Made by a program: the position numbers and the translations under genes. A stretch of 64,000 nt of DNA, taken from the NCBI RefSeq assembly GCF_002443255.2, contig NW_019211456.1, forward strand, positions 13,910,229 through 13,974,228, in the 5' to 3' direction. The notes beneath the pieces are model-generated. The model ran no database searches. It saw nothing but the letters and a program-made list of their open reading frames with translations, and had not been told where the DNA came from. This document shows, in pieces, positions 51,790 to 63,405 of the stretch; the stretch's first letter is position 1; each line of letters starts with the position of its first letter. This stretch comes from Varroa destructor. Lineage: Eukaryota; Arthropoda; Arachnida; Mesostigmata; Varroidae.

Positions 51790-52660
51790 ATTGTAAAGGA
51801 CTATTTGGGGTAACCGAATTTACTCGAACGGTCGACAGAGCTAACACATGTTGATCGGAGTGTTTAATGTAAGGTTTGCTCATGACTGTCCAGTGCGCGA
51901 GCACAGTCACAATGTTTTATTACTTATAATTGATTGAATAGCGAGCGAAGAGTTTCAGGTACGTATAGAACACACATTTTTTTGTCGCCTTGTGCACGTG
52001 TGTTTGAGGTCACCTCAACAATGAGCAACCCTACGACCATTGCCCTCTTGTTGCGGCTATAGATTTCCTGACAAAAGTTCTTGAAGCCAGCTCAACGAAT
52101 CCGAGAAAAAATTTAACATAAATAGTTGACTAGATACTTTAATACTTTTTATCCGTTGATTGATCACAAATATATACGGGTTTACAAATTTGGATTCCGT
52201 AGTCAACCTCTTAAATAATAACCAAAATAATATTTATGATTTTTTTACGGAATTTTACGAATCTATCTATTGTAAATGGCGCTCTCCTAAAACTTTCTTG
52301 ACCGAGCTTCGTCGTTCTAGGCGCACTTCTGACATAGTAATCAATGACTCAAAGACACGTATTACACGCTTTCAAAAAATACCAATCAGAAATTAGTCGA
52401 CACCGCCACAGAAAGACTGACAGGGTTAAAAGGTCTTGTGTTGGTGCTGATTCTGCGGCCACACCAAAAAGAACCCGGGCGACTAGTACTATGGGGTTTG
52501 ACGGCACGACTTTTGTAAATAACGATGAAACAGGTAAATCATTAAGGTAAGTCGGCTGGAATATGATAGCCCAGCGAAGTTTAACACTAACGCATATCCT
52601 GATGGCCCTTTTTGCCTATCTTTTGATTCCCATCTATTAGCAAGGAACTAGTTTTGTCAC
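51790..52660 (+). other. Sequence between the candidate ORF and the RT remnant
   Basis: This stretch would correspond to the endonuclease part of a non-LTR element if the upstream frames belong to it. Open pieces occur (52160-52396 and 52344-52550), but I see no clear endonuclease catalytic motifs. It may be decayed transposon sequence; the assignment is inference from position only. Confidence 0.25.
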
Positions 52661-52661
52661 A

Positions 52662-53472
52662 TTGCCTGTTTTTCCAGTCTCGTTTGCGGAATCACGCATC
52701 ATTGCCTTGCTTAAAGGTAAGGGCAGTCGTAATAGCTTAACAATGTACAAACCGATAGCTATAACTCTCTTTAGTGCGAAGAATACGTTTCACGTCAGCT
52801 TGGACCTCACCTTATACTTTATCTTCCAAGGCCTTTGCTCCCGCTTTCGTAGTCTAGCTGTTTGCTATATCTATAGCATTAACTGACGTCGAATAGACCT
52901 TTGACGCTACTTCACGCAACGTTAGCGATTCGCTCAAATTTTGTTTGGCTTCTTAAGCCTGCACATTAGCAATGCTGTCCTGAATGAGCATTTAGTAAAA
53001 TGTGGGGTGCTGTAAGATTGTATAAGTGTACCTTTCTAAAAATGAAGTGCTCTTCCACATCGGATCCGGTGAAGCTGAACTCCATGCCGATTACTTTGCT
53101 GGAAACCTCACTGTCCTGAGTCAAATTGGTAAACCGTCATCTGTGGATTTAAAAATCGAACCGGATAACGTTTAACGTAAAACAGAGTGTGTTTTCGTTA
53201 AAACCTTTCAGTGCTTCATAAATATACTAAGCAATTTAAGCAAGCACGATAGGACAGTCTTTTACTTGAGCCCATCCGCAAGCTTCTCTGGCTTGACATT
53301 CGGGCAAAGGCTAGGCCGGGCTAGGTATTTCTTAAAATTACATTCGAAATGCTACGCTTGCATTGCTATGCTATCTAGTCTTCGAGTTAGGGGTTTTCCG
53401 CAACACGCGCCTCGGTACTTTTATAGATCCCTTCTTAAACCGATGATCACGTACGCTATCGTGGTTTGAGGC
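52662..53472 (+). pseudogene. Degenerate non-LTR retrotransposon reverse transcriptase
   Basis: Three pieces of a LINE-type reverse transcriptase appear in order. At about 52694-52780 the translation IIALLKGKGSRNSLTMYKPI fits the RT entry motif (viPLpKgkgs..nYRPI). At 52882-52908 TDVE-stop-TFDA fits catalytic motif A (DVEKAFD) but has TAG at 52894-52896. At 53083-53094 HADY stands where (F/Y)ADD is expected, losing the second catalytic Asp. At 53266-53469 an open frame (GLTFGQRLGR, then FYRSLLKPMITYAIVVW) fits the RT thumb. Frameshifts separate the pieces and only 67 codons lie between motifs A and C, shorter than usual, so it is dead. The clade (CR1, Jockey, R1 or I-like) cannot be decided by eye. 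No target-site duplication or tail was found. Confidence 0.6.
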
Positions 53473-55557
53473 GAGACATTTTCGCAGAATTTTAACCCAA
53501 TAATGACATTCAAGCTATTTTTCGATTGTCAGAGTCCGCTCGCTCCGGAGTCCGGCCGCTCAAGTTTTCTCGATGACGATGGAATTTCTATTGTTGCACG
53601 GCTGCACGCGCTCAAATCAATGTACATATCCGTCATTTTTCATGTGCTAGCTTACTTAAATGAACGCAGGGGTTAGATAACAAATTTCATGAGTTACCGA
53701 CGCAAATAAATTCCGAACCTCTTACCACCCCTGTACCCGTTGCGTAGATAGTCACAGAGTGTTCCGCTCAAAATAGCTGTAATATCTCGCGCGTTAACTT
53801 CGCATCGACGCTGGTTCTCTTATTGGCGTACGTTGCTAATGCTAGATGAGACTGTCATTTAATTTTTCATTGATCTCAGTCTCCTCGAAGGGAAGCGAGT
53901 CTGATGAACTGGGGAGAGTGCCCAAAACATTTCAAGACATCTTCTACCAGATAGTCTGAAATCGTGGCTCGAACCCTTTTCTGTGTCAAGCTCCCTTGCC
54001 ACTATTCCAGCTTCTATTATTGATATTCAAAGATCCAACAAAACAAAATTAAGAAATCCTGGGGCAGGGCGGAAGAGCGACAATAGAAAAAAGCATACGG
54101 TAAACGTAGTGCTTTTATTGAAGCTGTTGCAATCGATATGGTACCTGTCGGTTTTTTCTATATAAAAACATAATGATTAATAAATGAAGAGTGATTCGGA
54201 AATTATCGCTACATGCCAAATGGAAGACGCCCATGAGATACCATCATCGTTATAGGGCATATTTTTATTATGGTGATCTGTCTTCTATCTCTTTGAACCT
54301 ATTTTATTTCATCAACGAAACTGCCGGATCTTTGTCTGCTACACCCTATAGTTCCAAAGAATCCTCACCGTCAAGCGTTAGTACAATATGAATCGTGCGC
54401 CGACGAAGGCAGCTCCCATTCGAACGCTTAATGATCGTTTTGGAATAGATTCATTGTTTATTTAGATACATCAATGTATGTACGTACGTTGCATGAACTT
54501 TCCGCGCGAAGGTGTGCGTTTGTAAAAAGAGTCTAGGTTCACAAGCTACCATCTACGGTAATGGCAGTTTTTCGGGTTCACTGAAATGAAACTTGTTGGC
54601 CTGCATAGAAGTGTCTGTACATTTTGTGAACTTTTAGAATTAGCGGTAGTGAAAGATGTTTACTTTGGGCTTTATCGTTTAGCAGTTTAGACATATTCGC
54701 CACTAGTAACTGTAAGTAAGTACGAAGCCAACGCTCGTCCATGGCTTTAACTCGTTCCCAGAAATCTGGGTTTCCATTATAAAGTTACATAGCGACTCGT
54801 GTCCTTGCTTCTATAGCCGTATGCGATACCGGGGGCAGCTGTTTCTCCATACACTAAACAAAATTTAAATATAGTTTGAATACAGTTTAAGAAAAAAATT
54901 ACTTAATTACAACAGCTTAGACAAGGGTTTATCGGAAAACAAATAGTTCCACAATAGAAAATTTAAGAAATACACCAGTTGAAACAAAATTGTCTTGTGC
55001 TTTATTTAGTAAAATGCATATCTAAGTATACGCTAACTATTTAGCTTGATTACAACATGAGCCGGTTTCCATCAGCTATTAAAGGCTATTTAGGCGTCGC
55101 TAGGAGGTAAACGATGTCCAACACACAAACGGTGTCTTCCTCAAGCAGTCAGACTTTTCATGTTGAAATAGTTGTCAGGAATCCGATATCAGATAATGTT
55201 AACCTCATCTCAGGCCTTGTATTTTTATGAAAAGCAAGCGTCTGCAAAAGCATTAAGATACAACTGTTCCAATTAGTTTCAATGCCCTTGGAGGAAGGGT
55301 TCCTATTGGCAATTAATCAATGCGGCTTGGGTAGGACAGATGTAATAAGCGGAGTCCCAACAGGAACGACAGAGCTGAACGAATGATCCTCATCAAATAA
55401 GTCATCGAATTATAACGAGTAATAACGGACGACCTATGAACAGCTAAAAGCTCTTCGATCAGTAACAAACTTTACTAAATGCATAAAATAACATATTTTT
55501 ACATATGAAACTGTGTCTTTTTATTGCCAGTCATTGCCACCCCTCCTCTTCTTTCAG

Positions 55558-55662
55558 CGAACCAATGTGGCAGTCTGCGAGCCCGTATACGTAGAGCAAG
55601 TACCTGACTTTACTCTTGAAGGCAATTGTTCAACTGTTGTTTGTGTTGTACATCTCTGCTAG
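55558..55662 (+). other. Terminal-exon-like open stretch
   Basis: A strong acceptor (cacccctcctcttctttcag) is followed by 34 open codons and TAG at 55660-55662. The product starts RTNVAVCEPVYVEQVPDF. No partner exon or domain was found. A short open stretch after a good acceptor is not rare by chance. Confidence 0.15.
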
Positions 55663-55915
55663 TGCTTTGACATGTATAATGTCCTTAGGCGTCAATGATA
55701 ATTATTCCTATATCCTTCAGATTTCTAGGTTATAACAGCCATGAATTTGGCACGGTCACAAGCTTTGCTCCCGACTGACATGATTCACCGTAAGAGAAAC
55801 ATATCTCAGTAATTATGTCTTACAATAGATCGAAATCCATCATATCTTACGATGCCGCACAAACTTCACAATGGTTTTTTCACCGTGTATATACAACATT
55901 AACAATATACCAGGT

Positions 55916-56122
55916 GGCTTTTTGGCCTCGGATGCATCACAACCAAAAACGACGTATTTTCCATTAAGACAGAGATTTGATCATAGGACAGCAAGGATAG
56001 TTGCTTGCAGCACAGTGCCTGCCCTATGGAGAGGTGTTAAGTTGAATATGGATTTGACAAGATTACGAGACTTCGTAATGCAAAACAGCAGTAAAGTACG
56101 TCTAATGATTGTTCGTGATTGA
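55916..56122 (+). other. Open stretch with F-box/LRR-like end
   Basis: After an acceptor-like acaatataccag the frame is open to TGA at 56120-56122. Its end, VPALWRGVKLNMDLTRLRDF and what follows, resembles the segment after an F-box where ...PaLWr.v.l is followed by leucine-rich repeats. The F-box core itself (LP.ell..IF..L) is not visible before it. It may be a gene fragment or chance. Confidence 0.2.
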
Positions 56123-57133
56123 TTGCCGCCCTTCAAAGATACAAGCCAGAACGTTCGGACTCGGAAAAGTGTCATAGCACTTTCTGTTACTTAATGAATA
56201 TACTTTATACTAAATGAATATAGTTTTTTAGCTAACTTCCCATATATGTGAAGACGAACGTTATTATTCAATAACGGAGCGATGGCGGATGTTTGCAGCT
56301 ACACCATCATTACCGCTAATACAAACTAATATGTTCCACAGCGTTCGCTTCTTATATGTGTAAAGTAGTCAATAAATTTACCTTCGAACATAGCTGGCGT
56401 TTCCATACGCGAAGCATTTTCGTGCCACCAAGTGATTGTCACTTCGGACTTCACGGATCTCGTTTTACGACAAGCGGACCACCTGAGGTGTCCACAACAT
56501 TACACCGTCAGTGCCCCGGTGGCACGTATATTGAATGAGAGGATACTTTAATGTCACTGTCATTTGCTCGCTTGCTTGTTTGCTATTGCTTCAAATGAGC
56601 TAACTGGCAGGGACTACACCAAACTGGCCTCTCGGCGTACGCCGAAAAATACCCACGCTGTTACGCTTCAAATTAGCTACAGGACTCATAGGCGCTCCAT
56701 ACCGAAGGCGACCAATAACGTGAGGCAAGTACCCTCCATACCCAATTAGGGTTACGTCGTCGTACTCAGCATTATTTCATAGACGGTTATTTGAAGACGT
56801 GGGCCTGGTGAACGCAACGACGACATTACCATTTGCTGAACAAGACCTAAAATAGGGACTCTCTCTCGTTTTTCCACAGATGTAACTCGCCACACCAGCG
56901 TGCCATAGAGGGCGCAACGATAGCAGGTGGAGGCAGGCACTATAATATGAGATACTACGCCATTGACAATCGTGGATCAAGTTAATCTGGGCCAGGTAAA
57001 ATTAACTTGCTGCTTGGGCTGCTCCTGTGTAGGAAACGCGCAGCAATGTCTGACTATTGTTGACGCTCGCTCGTTATCGACGTCGTTGTATCTTGTTCGT
57101 CGAAACAAGTGGTTGCTGGTGTCAGCGCTAGCT

Positions 57134-57792
57134 CTATGAGTGGCCAAGAACCCACAATAACATCCGAACGCTACTGCGCCACGTGATGGAGTATGGCGAA
57201 ATCGTGTTTCTGTAACAATTTTTCCTTCCGTGAAGTACAACAAAACGATGAGAGGCCAGGACGAAGTGAAGCTGTTGAAGCCGATGCCTTCGATGAACTT
57301 CAGCGATCGGCAAGAGAGGCCAAAACTCTTCAGTGATGTCTACAGCCAAACGTAGCAAATATATTTTGTAGGGAATATCTACTACGCCACATAATGAGGG
57401 TGGACAAATTAACTTGGTTAAGGTTGCACTGTATCTTTTGGTGTACCTGCTTATGGCCTGTGGCCTTTCTACGGCTAGATACGGTAATTTATGTAGGCTT
57501 GTCCGGACGTTGGGATGCGTACTCCTCCAGGCAAGTTTGTGAATGGACTTATTTTAACGATCGACCCAATAGCTAACCCCATAAAACATCTTAGAAAGAT
57601 AACGAAAGCTAATATGAGGTGTGTGCTTCGGGCTGGCCAGAATATAATAGTATTTCGGATATACAGTAGTACACCGATCCATATTACAGTCTTCTCTGCG
57701 CAGATAGGAAAAAAAACCTGAATCATTCGTTAGTACCTCTGCAAGCATTTCTCGTTGTACCAGTTTTAGCTGCTTGGCCATACCGTGATTAA
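57134..57792 (-). other. Long minus-strand frame with a single internal stop
   Basis: One minus-strand frame runs from just after a TGA near 57,797 to TAG 57134-57136 with only one stop, TAA at 57554-57556: 79 codons before it and 139 after it. The first methionine is at 57781. No domain is recognised in either part. Open stretches of about 140 codons are expected several times in 64 kb of this composition, so this may be chance; two adjacent ones in the same frame are less expected. Confidence 0.15.
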
Positions 57793-58072
57793 AGTTTCAG
57801 CAGGCCCTACACGGTCAGGTCCGCGATAGTTCCTGGTGAAAGTTAAATAGCTAGTTGATAGCAACGATGGGATTATTTGTTAGAGTTAAAAGCGGCTAAT
57901 TGGTGTAGTCTCATCAAAGGTTTCAAGATATACACTTATCGGTTGGAATAAACAAAGAAAAATCAAATTAATGTGTAGGATAATAACTCTCTCGCCAAAT
58001 AACTATCTTGTCAAAAGCGAATCCCTAAAATACAATCGCTTGACTCAGGCGATAAACAGTGTGAAACAGTGT

Positions 58073-58106
58073 GTTTAATTGTAGCAATGTATTGCTACAA
58101 TTAAAC
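58073..58106. repeat. Perfect 34-bp palindrome (16-bp arms, 2-nt loop)
   Basis: The arm GTTTAATTGTAGCAAT at 58073-58088 is followed by GT and then by its exact reverse complement at 58091-58106. The direct repeat cagtgtg...cagtgtg precedes it. Such a perfect arm is very unlikely by chance. It could be a replication-slippage or fold-back product, the centre of a decayed fold-back element, or a protein-binding palindrome. Confidence 0.85.
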
Positions 58107-60345
58107 GTTTGTGCTTTTAATAACTTCCATGCAGCACAAATACTCGCCCATACACGTACGAACTCGAATGACGCGGAACAGCGGTGCCACAAAACAACCA
58201 CTTTTTCCATTAATACGTTGTTACTCCTGTCTATAACTAGAAATACAAACGAAATTGTCATGTTGTGCAGGCTGAGCTTACGCCAACGGTATCACAAATG
58301 ATATGGCTGGCACCAACTCACCATTACCAACAACACCAGTCGCCTAGCAACATTTCGAACTATTTGAAGATGATAACGGCATCAGCAGCAGTCTTTGTAC
58401 ATCGTCTTGCCGTAAATTTTTGCCTGAAACGCTTAACTAAGCGCAGGCGTTTGCTTCACCAGATAACGCCTCGATCATTCTCATTAATAGGCATACGAAT
58501 CTGGCATACGTGGGCCCAATTTAAACTGAAATTATACATTCTGTAGAAAAAAAAAGTATAATTGTCATATCACAATAGTTTTACTACGCCGTATAGATCG
58601 CTCACTGATGTAAAGCATCTAAAGAAAAGATGGCGATGCTGAATAGTCGTAAATGGTGAGACAAACTGCTTTGTCCAGCCGTCGAAGACAGAGAGTAATC
58701 TATTTCGGTCGAATTAAATTAACAGTAGTCTGTAAGAAAGTTTACAAGGCCGACTCGATTTTTTTGCTTTCTTCTGTCTTAGGGGTGTGGCTACTGGGGT
58801 ATTAAGCTCCGGGCATTTTTCCGATAACCATAGTACAACAATGCATTATTGATTTCACTGAAAATGATACTTGGTTTATTTCGTTTTAATATTTATACAG
58901 AAACCATTGCAAAGAACTACTTTATTTAATGTGACACTTGGACCGTTTATTGCACTGTTATCCAAAGCTACACATGTCGTTTCCAAAGGCCCGTAAATTA
59001 CACGATATTTTATGAAGCACGTAAACAGACACACATTTGGGTGGCTGGTGGGCCCTAATTCGTTAAGGCTCAACTATTTTAGGTGCGCATTCAAAGGTCG
59101 AACAGTTCAAACGATGCAAGAATTCCAATTACGCTTGTCGCTAAGATGAGTTCTTTTTGGCATGGTCATCGCATAATAAAAAACCAGTATAAATATAATA
59201 TAATAATAAAATAGAGAATAAAAATATAAAAAACGCTGCTTTTGCTTTTGTTTTTTATATTTTTCCCGAACTTCCCTGTTTTATCGGATTTAATCGAAGA
59301 CAAAAAAAAATCCCCTAGAGTCTCCGTCTCCAGTTGTCCCAAAAATAACCTGATGACTTGCACAAACATCGATTGAAACACGTAATAAGAAAGTTAACAG
59401 TTTCTGACTTTATAATGTCATAGCTCATCGGCTTAAGCGGCTGTAGCATCCACTGAAAAAAATTCTATGCCCAAGTTATCATACATTTGCTTTTCGGTGG
59501 CATCTAAATCGCAAGCATTTTTTGCCTTCATGACCTTATGGTCCTGTAATGCGCATAAGGCAATTTATTATTCGGCTTTAGGCGTTATAACACTAAGTGT
59601 TTCGCGTTCTACGTATAATGCTGACGCAATGTAAATCTGAAAAAGTTTCCATTGGCATTATTCCCCATTTATAATAGTCAATGCAGCTCTTTATAACGCA
59701 TTAACGGTTACGGTCAATTTTATAGATGTAAAATGTAACAGATTCGTCTTTAAATACGGCGTACGCATGAAAAGTGTAAAAAAAAAATAGCTGTTTGATT
59801 ATTCGACTCCATTTCGATGCTTTTTTTTTTTAACCTAAGCGTCGCGTTTACCCGTTTGTTAATTTTAATAAACAGTGGCCTATTTTAATGGGTAATTGTT
59901 TATCTTAGTAGGTAATGGCGACAGTGCATAATTCCTCTAACAAGGTGATACACCAATAGCTAGCTCGTAATGTGTTTCATTTTTTGTCACTGGCATATAT
60001 ATACACAACCCAATCTTTTTTGAAAATTATTACTAACTAACTTTATCTAAATTTTGGTTTGTCTCCTATCCGACGAAAAAACATTCTACTTTCTACATTG
60101 TAAAACTTCTACATAGTTAGATTAAAATTTATTAATGTTTGAGAAGTACATACGAGAGTTAGGGCAAACTTTTTCCATTCAACTGCCTAGTCATCATTAA
60201 GGCGTCACATAGGTATAACTTTTCGAATAATGGACTATTAAAAGCCTAATAATAAGGTACATAGTTATTAAGCGTCCCCTAGGCGCTGTTGTCGCCCTGC
60301 TTAACCGGGCGCTATTACAAACTTCGCAGTTGCATTTTAACTTAG

Positions 60346-61624
60346 TCCGCGAGCCGATGCTGACCTCCTTCACAGAATTACGCTTTCACTTGTTCTCATG
60401 TCGCTTACATCTGGCGGATCTGGATCAAAGGATACAGAAGGGTAAGCACGCAGTTACTAGAGCCGCCCAGCTACACTTGAAGATTCGCTGGTTTAACATG
60501 AAACTCTAGTAGTATAGATATACAGGATATAAGTAAGTTGCATAATTTAACAGCGTTTATATTTAGTAATTGATCTTTAGCCTATTGTGTGCAGGTTTTT
60601 TAGACCGTGAACTAGATAATAGTTGTTCTTTTACGTCGATTTGTTTGTAAGCACCTTGGCTTACAAAAAAACAGCCCTTACGCTTAGTCCACTCAAATAT
60701 TGACGCTATTCTTCTATACACAGTAACGTATTCTTAAATTTATTCCTACAGAGAAGCAACTTTCAAAATCACTACGAATGGAGGTAGATGTGTTTGATAG
60801 CTTTTCAAATATAGAATGTGTGATTTATTCAGTAGGTTTTTCAATGTCGTTTGGATCTAGAAAAAGATGATCGCGCAATGAACTGTATCCACCGGGTATA
60901 TGTCGGCAAAAAGGTGCCTCTTAGATTTGCATCGCTTTGTTTCCTTGTCCTTATTTAGTAGCACTTCTATCTACCGGTAAATTCAGGACACTGAAGAGAA
61001 AGCTTTACGTCAAACGCAAAGGAATCCGTTGTCCGGAGAGAGCTCCAGCTTGCATTTCATAATTCTCGCCCCGTCACAATCATTAGCAGCGTTAGATGGT
61101 GGTAGTGCCTTTTTTCAATTTCTATTTAGATGGTTTATCTCGTCCTATTTCACATTCCATTGACTAGAGCTGTCCGACAAATCGCCCGCAGAGGACCGCC
61201 CTACGGTAATAGCACCTCACAAAAAGCTTTTATCGCCGTCTCTTGGCCATCATTCTGCCACAGCGCTGACAGATTTACCTGACGGCCGGCTGTACCCCGA
61301 ACATTTAGTAACGGTTGACCAGCAGATTCAAGACGATGTTTCTCTTGGGTCAGCACGGCAAACTTTCGCCTCCCCGGAGAAACAAGCAGCAGCGTCTCTT
61401 AAGGTTGGTTTTCACCTCGATCAAATGAGCTCTCACGCCGCCTGTAAACGCTAATCTCTCTAGGCCCTCTGGCTTCTAACGAGCCATCACAGATATCCCT
61501 GAAAGTTAGGAACATAACAGTACCTTCGGGTGATCTTCATCTGCATGAGAAAGGCGAACAGTCAGCCGACGTTGAAGGGAGCTACTTAGGAAACCACCAG
61601 GAAACTATGCCACTTTCGCCGTGA
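60346..61624 (+). CDS. Unrecognised three-exon gene candidate (3' end)
   Basis: Three open segments have plausible splice sites. Exon A is 60346-60441 (acceptor cattttaacttag, donor AAGG|GTAAGC); exon B is 61168-61403 (acceptor ccattgactag, donor AAG|GTTGGT, weak); exon C is 61464-61624 (acceptor taatctctctag, stop TGA 61622-61624). A to B joins in phase 1 and gives a polar helical run (LADLDQRIQKELSDKSPAED). B to C does not join with the AAG|GTTGGT donor; a weak donor 7 nt further on (TTG|GTTTTC) restores phase 1. Exon C yields SNEPSQISLKVRNITVPSGD and ends MPLSP. The first in-frame ATG is at 60357. The segments are GC-richer and more polar than flanking DNA. No domain or homologue is recognised. 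Confidence 0.35.
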
Positions 61625-62348
61625 TCTTTGCGCTTTTCGTTTTCAAAGTCTTCTCGCTCCGCCCGTTCGTTAGTGGCCTGCGATGACAGGCTAATTCCAG
61701 GTTATTATCGTTTATTATGAAAGCTGATCTCTGGCCACCCTCATGCTGCAAACAATTTAGGTATCAATTCAACGAACAGGTAACAAAAAAGCACCATTAT
61801 TTGCCTAGCAGTCATCGATAAAATTATTGTTCATGTTATGCGTTTGACGTCATTGATTCGCTCCGTGTGTATGGATTCACGCTAATTGGTACGCCTGTCA
61901 CTCTTCGCTATGTTTCTTTGTCTGTATTCCTGTGCGATTGCTTTCATATAGCTAGCTAATGGCGTGTTGGACTGCGACAAGATCTTCCTTGGTTCCAATT
62001 GCTCTATACCAACAGTGAATGTGCCTGCGTAGGCTTATGTATGGAGCACTCAGATCGTCGGGATCGGCCTAAGTAGCTAGTCCTCTGTAAGATAATACTG
62101 TATCTCTCGAAATGCTCAAAGTCAGAATACCATTGACGTTGCTCGTGCCTTGTTTTATTATAATAATTCACCCCCTGAAGATAAAATTCGCCGAAAATTT
62201 TGAATAATATAATCGGAGTTATAGTATTGCATGGATAGTAACGGCGCCTTGGCCAGGAGTATATTAAAACACAAATATGTGAATATGTCGTCTCAAATCC
62301 CCACAGAATCGGAAAAACTCGCGGCAGTGGTCCTCTTTGGCCGAACCG
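61625..62348 (+). other. Stretch between candidate genes
   Basis: Probably the 3' flank of the plus-strand candidate. A minus-strand open stretch at about 61,885-62,035 (product includes IEQLEPRKILSQSNTPLASY) follows an acceptor-like cctacgcag and may be an exon of a minus-strand gene, without other support. An AATAAA-like signal is not obvious. Confidence 0.3.
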
Positions 62349-62529
62349 TCAGGCTTCCGCTCTTTCTATTTCTTCCATTTTTGAAAGTCGAGCGCTCGCC
62401 TTAATTGCCTTGGCGTCAACATAATTCCAGATTATTATTGTATATATTGCAAACAACGTATCCAGGAAGGCCGCTCTAGCATCGATTTCGTAGTGCCTAA
62501 TTCGGGAGATACAAACGTAACTGGCCCTC
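62349..62529 (-). CDS. Possible minus-strand terminal exon with a hydrophobic segment
   Basis: On the minus strand an acceptor-like gctctgatctcag is followed at 62529 by one base and 59 open codons to TGA 62349-62351. The product contains a possible membrane segment (AAFLDTLFAIYTIIIWNYV) and a charged helical tail (ARLSKMEEIERAEA). It lies downstream of the LRR coding sequence on the same strand, so it could be the membrane anchor and tail of that gene; no linking exon is proven. The hydrophobic stretch contains Asp and Asn, which weakens the membrane call. Confidence 0.25.
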
Positions 62530-62976
62530 CTGAGATCAGAGCTCCGCACAATTTTCTTTATTACTCAGACTTTGCTGAGCGCTCATAATACAATTTAGAC
62601 CATAACTCTACTTCAGAAGACATTTTTCAAAAAGGGCTTCAATCCTTGCGGTAAACTTTTTGAATTTTACACCAACCCCAAAGATCGTACGCGTGATTTC
62701 GTGTGAAGCCAGCCTAGCTCTGAGCGGGTTTCCAGAAAATAAAGCACAATATATTCGTGGGTGACTTTCAATACTACTGGGATCCCAAGCGTTGACTTTG
62801 TAACAGGTATCAGAGCGTCTAGGTTACATGAGTTCAAATACTAAAGCGTCTTCAATCAGCCGCCTTGTATGTTACTGGGTATAAAAGCCGGAATATACGT
62901 CCAACTGGGAACGCTTCGTACAGATGCGTATCGTAATTTGGTCACAATAAACAAGACTAGATGTAAGCCGCCGATT

Positions 62977-63142
62977 TTAGCTAAAACAATTTAGGAAAGA
63001 GATAACATCTGCTGTCAAACCATCAAAGTTGCCGAAGATTTTCTCTTCCAGCGTCTCAAGTTCGTTGTTGGATAAATCCGATACCCTGAGTCGATCCACA
63101 TCGACCAGGAAACCAGGTGGGATACTTACGAACTTGTTCTTT
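62977..63142 (-). CDS. Leucine-rich repeat exon
   Basis: The minus-strand acceptor ctcctgtgcgacag (ending at 63143) opens a frame encoding KNKFVSIPPGFLVDVDR followed by LRVSDLSNNELETLEEK and IFGNFDGL. This is a textbook extracellular LRR (LxxLxLSxNxLxxLxxxxFxxLxxL, 24-residue period). The frame stays open to TAA 62977-62979, but the true exon end may be earlier. LRR proteins of this type (Toll, tartan/capricious or slit-like) act in recognition and adhesion; the subfamily cannot be told. Downstream, around 62,640-62,860, further weak LRR-like pieces (LNSCNLDALIP; LFSGNPLRA) occur in different frames. Confidence 0.6.
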
Positions 63143-63405
63143 CTGTCGCACAGGAGACTGAATTGCGAAAATGAGAACATCTGCCTTGTTTTGCAACCTT
63201 TTTTTTTTTTTATGAGAAGATTACAAAAAGCCTGCTTCATCAAGTGACTGTAAACTTTTGACGTGTAATTGATTTCAACATTTTGGCAACGTTATAAATA
63301 GCGAGACAAGACGGTAATCAACATGCTAAGTTCTATGTTTTTTGCTTGGGTGAATCTAATCTTCTAATTCATACTTTCGAGGATCATGCACACGGAACCA
63401 CTTAC
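63143..63405 (-). other. Intron between the two LRR exons
   Basis: 263 nt, donor GTAAGT (perfect consensus), acceptor tcagtctcctgtgcgacag, phase 2 on both sides. It includes an 11-nt poly-A on the minus strand. The phase match and restored LRR period are the main evidence that this locus was once, or is, a spliced gene. Confidence 0.5.

Larger units (their letters stand above)
53473..60345 (+). other. Mostly unassigned sequence
   Basis: No gene can be defended here. Items listed separately are an F-box-like open stretch near 56.0 kb, a short terminal-exon-like stretch at 55.6 kb, a perfect palindrome at 58.07 kb, and a minus-strand frame interrupted by one stop at 57.1-57.8 kb. A plus-strand open frame at about 58273-58546 follows an acceptor-like tgttgtgcag but has no domain. 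58.6-60.3 kb is AT-rich with nothing visible. Confidence 0.5.
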
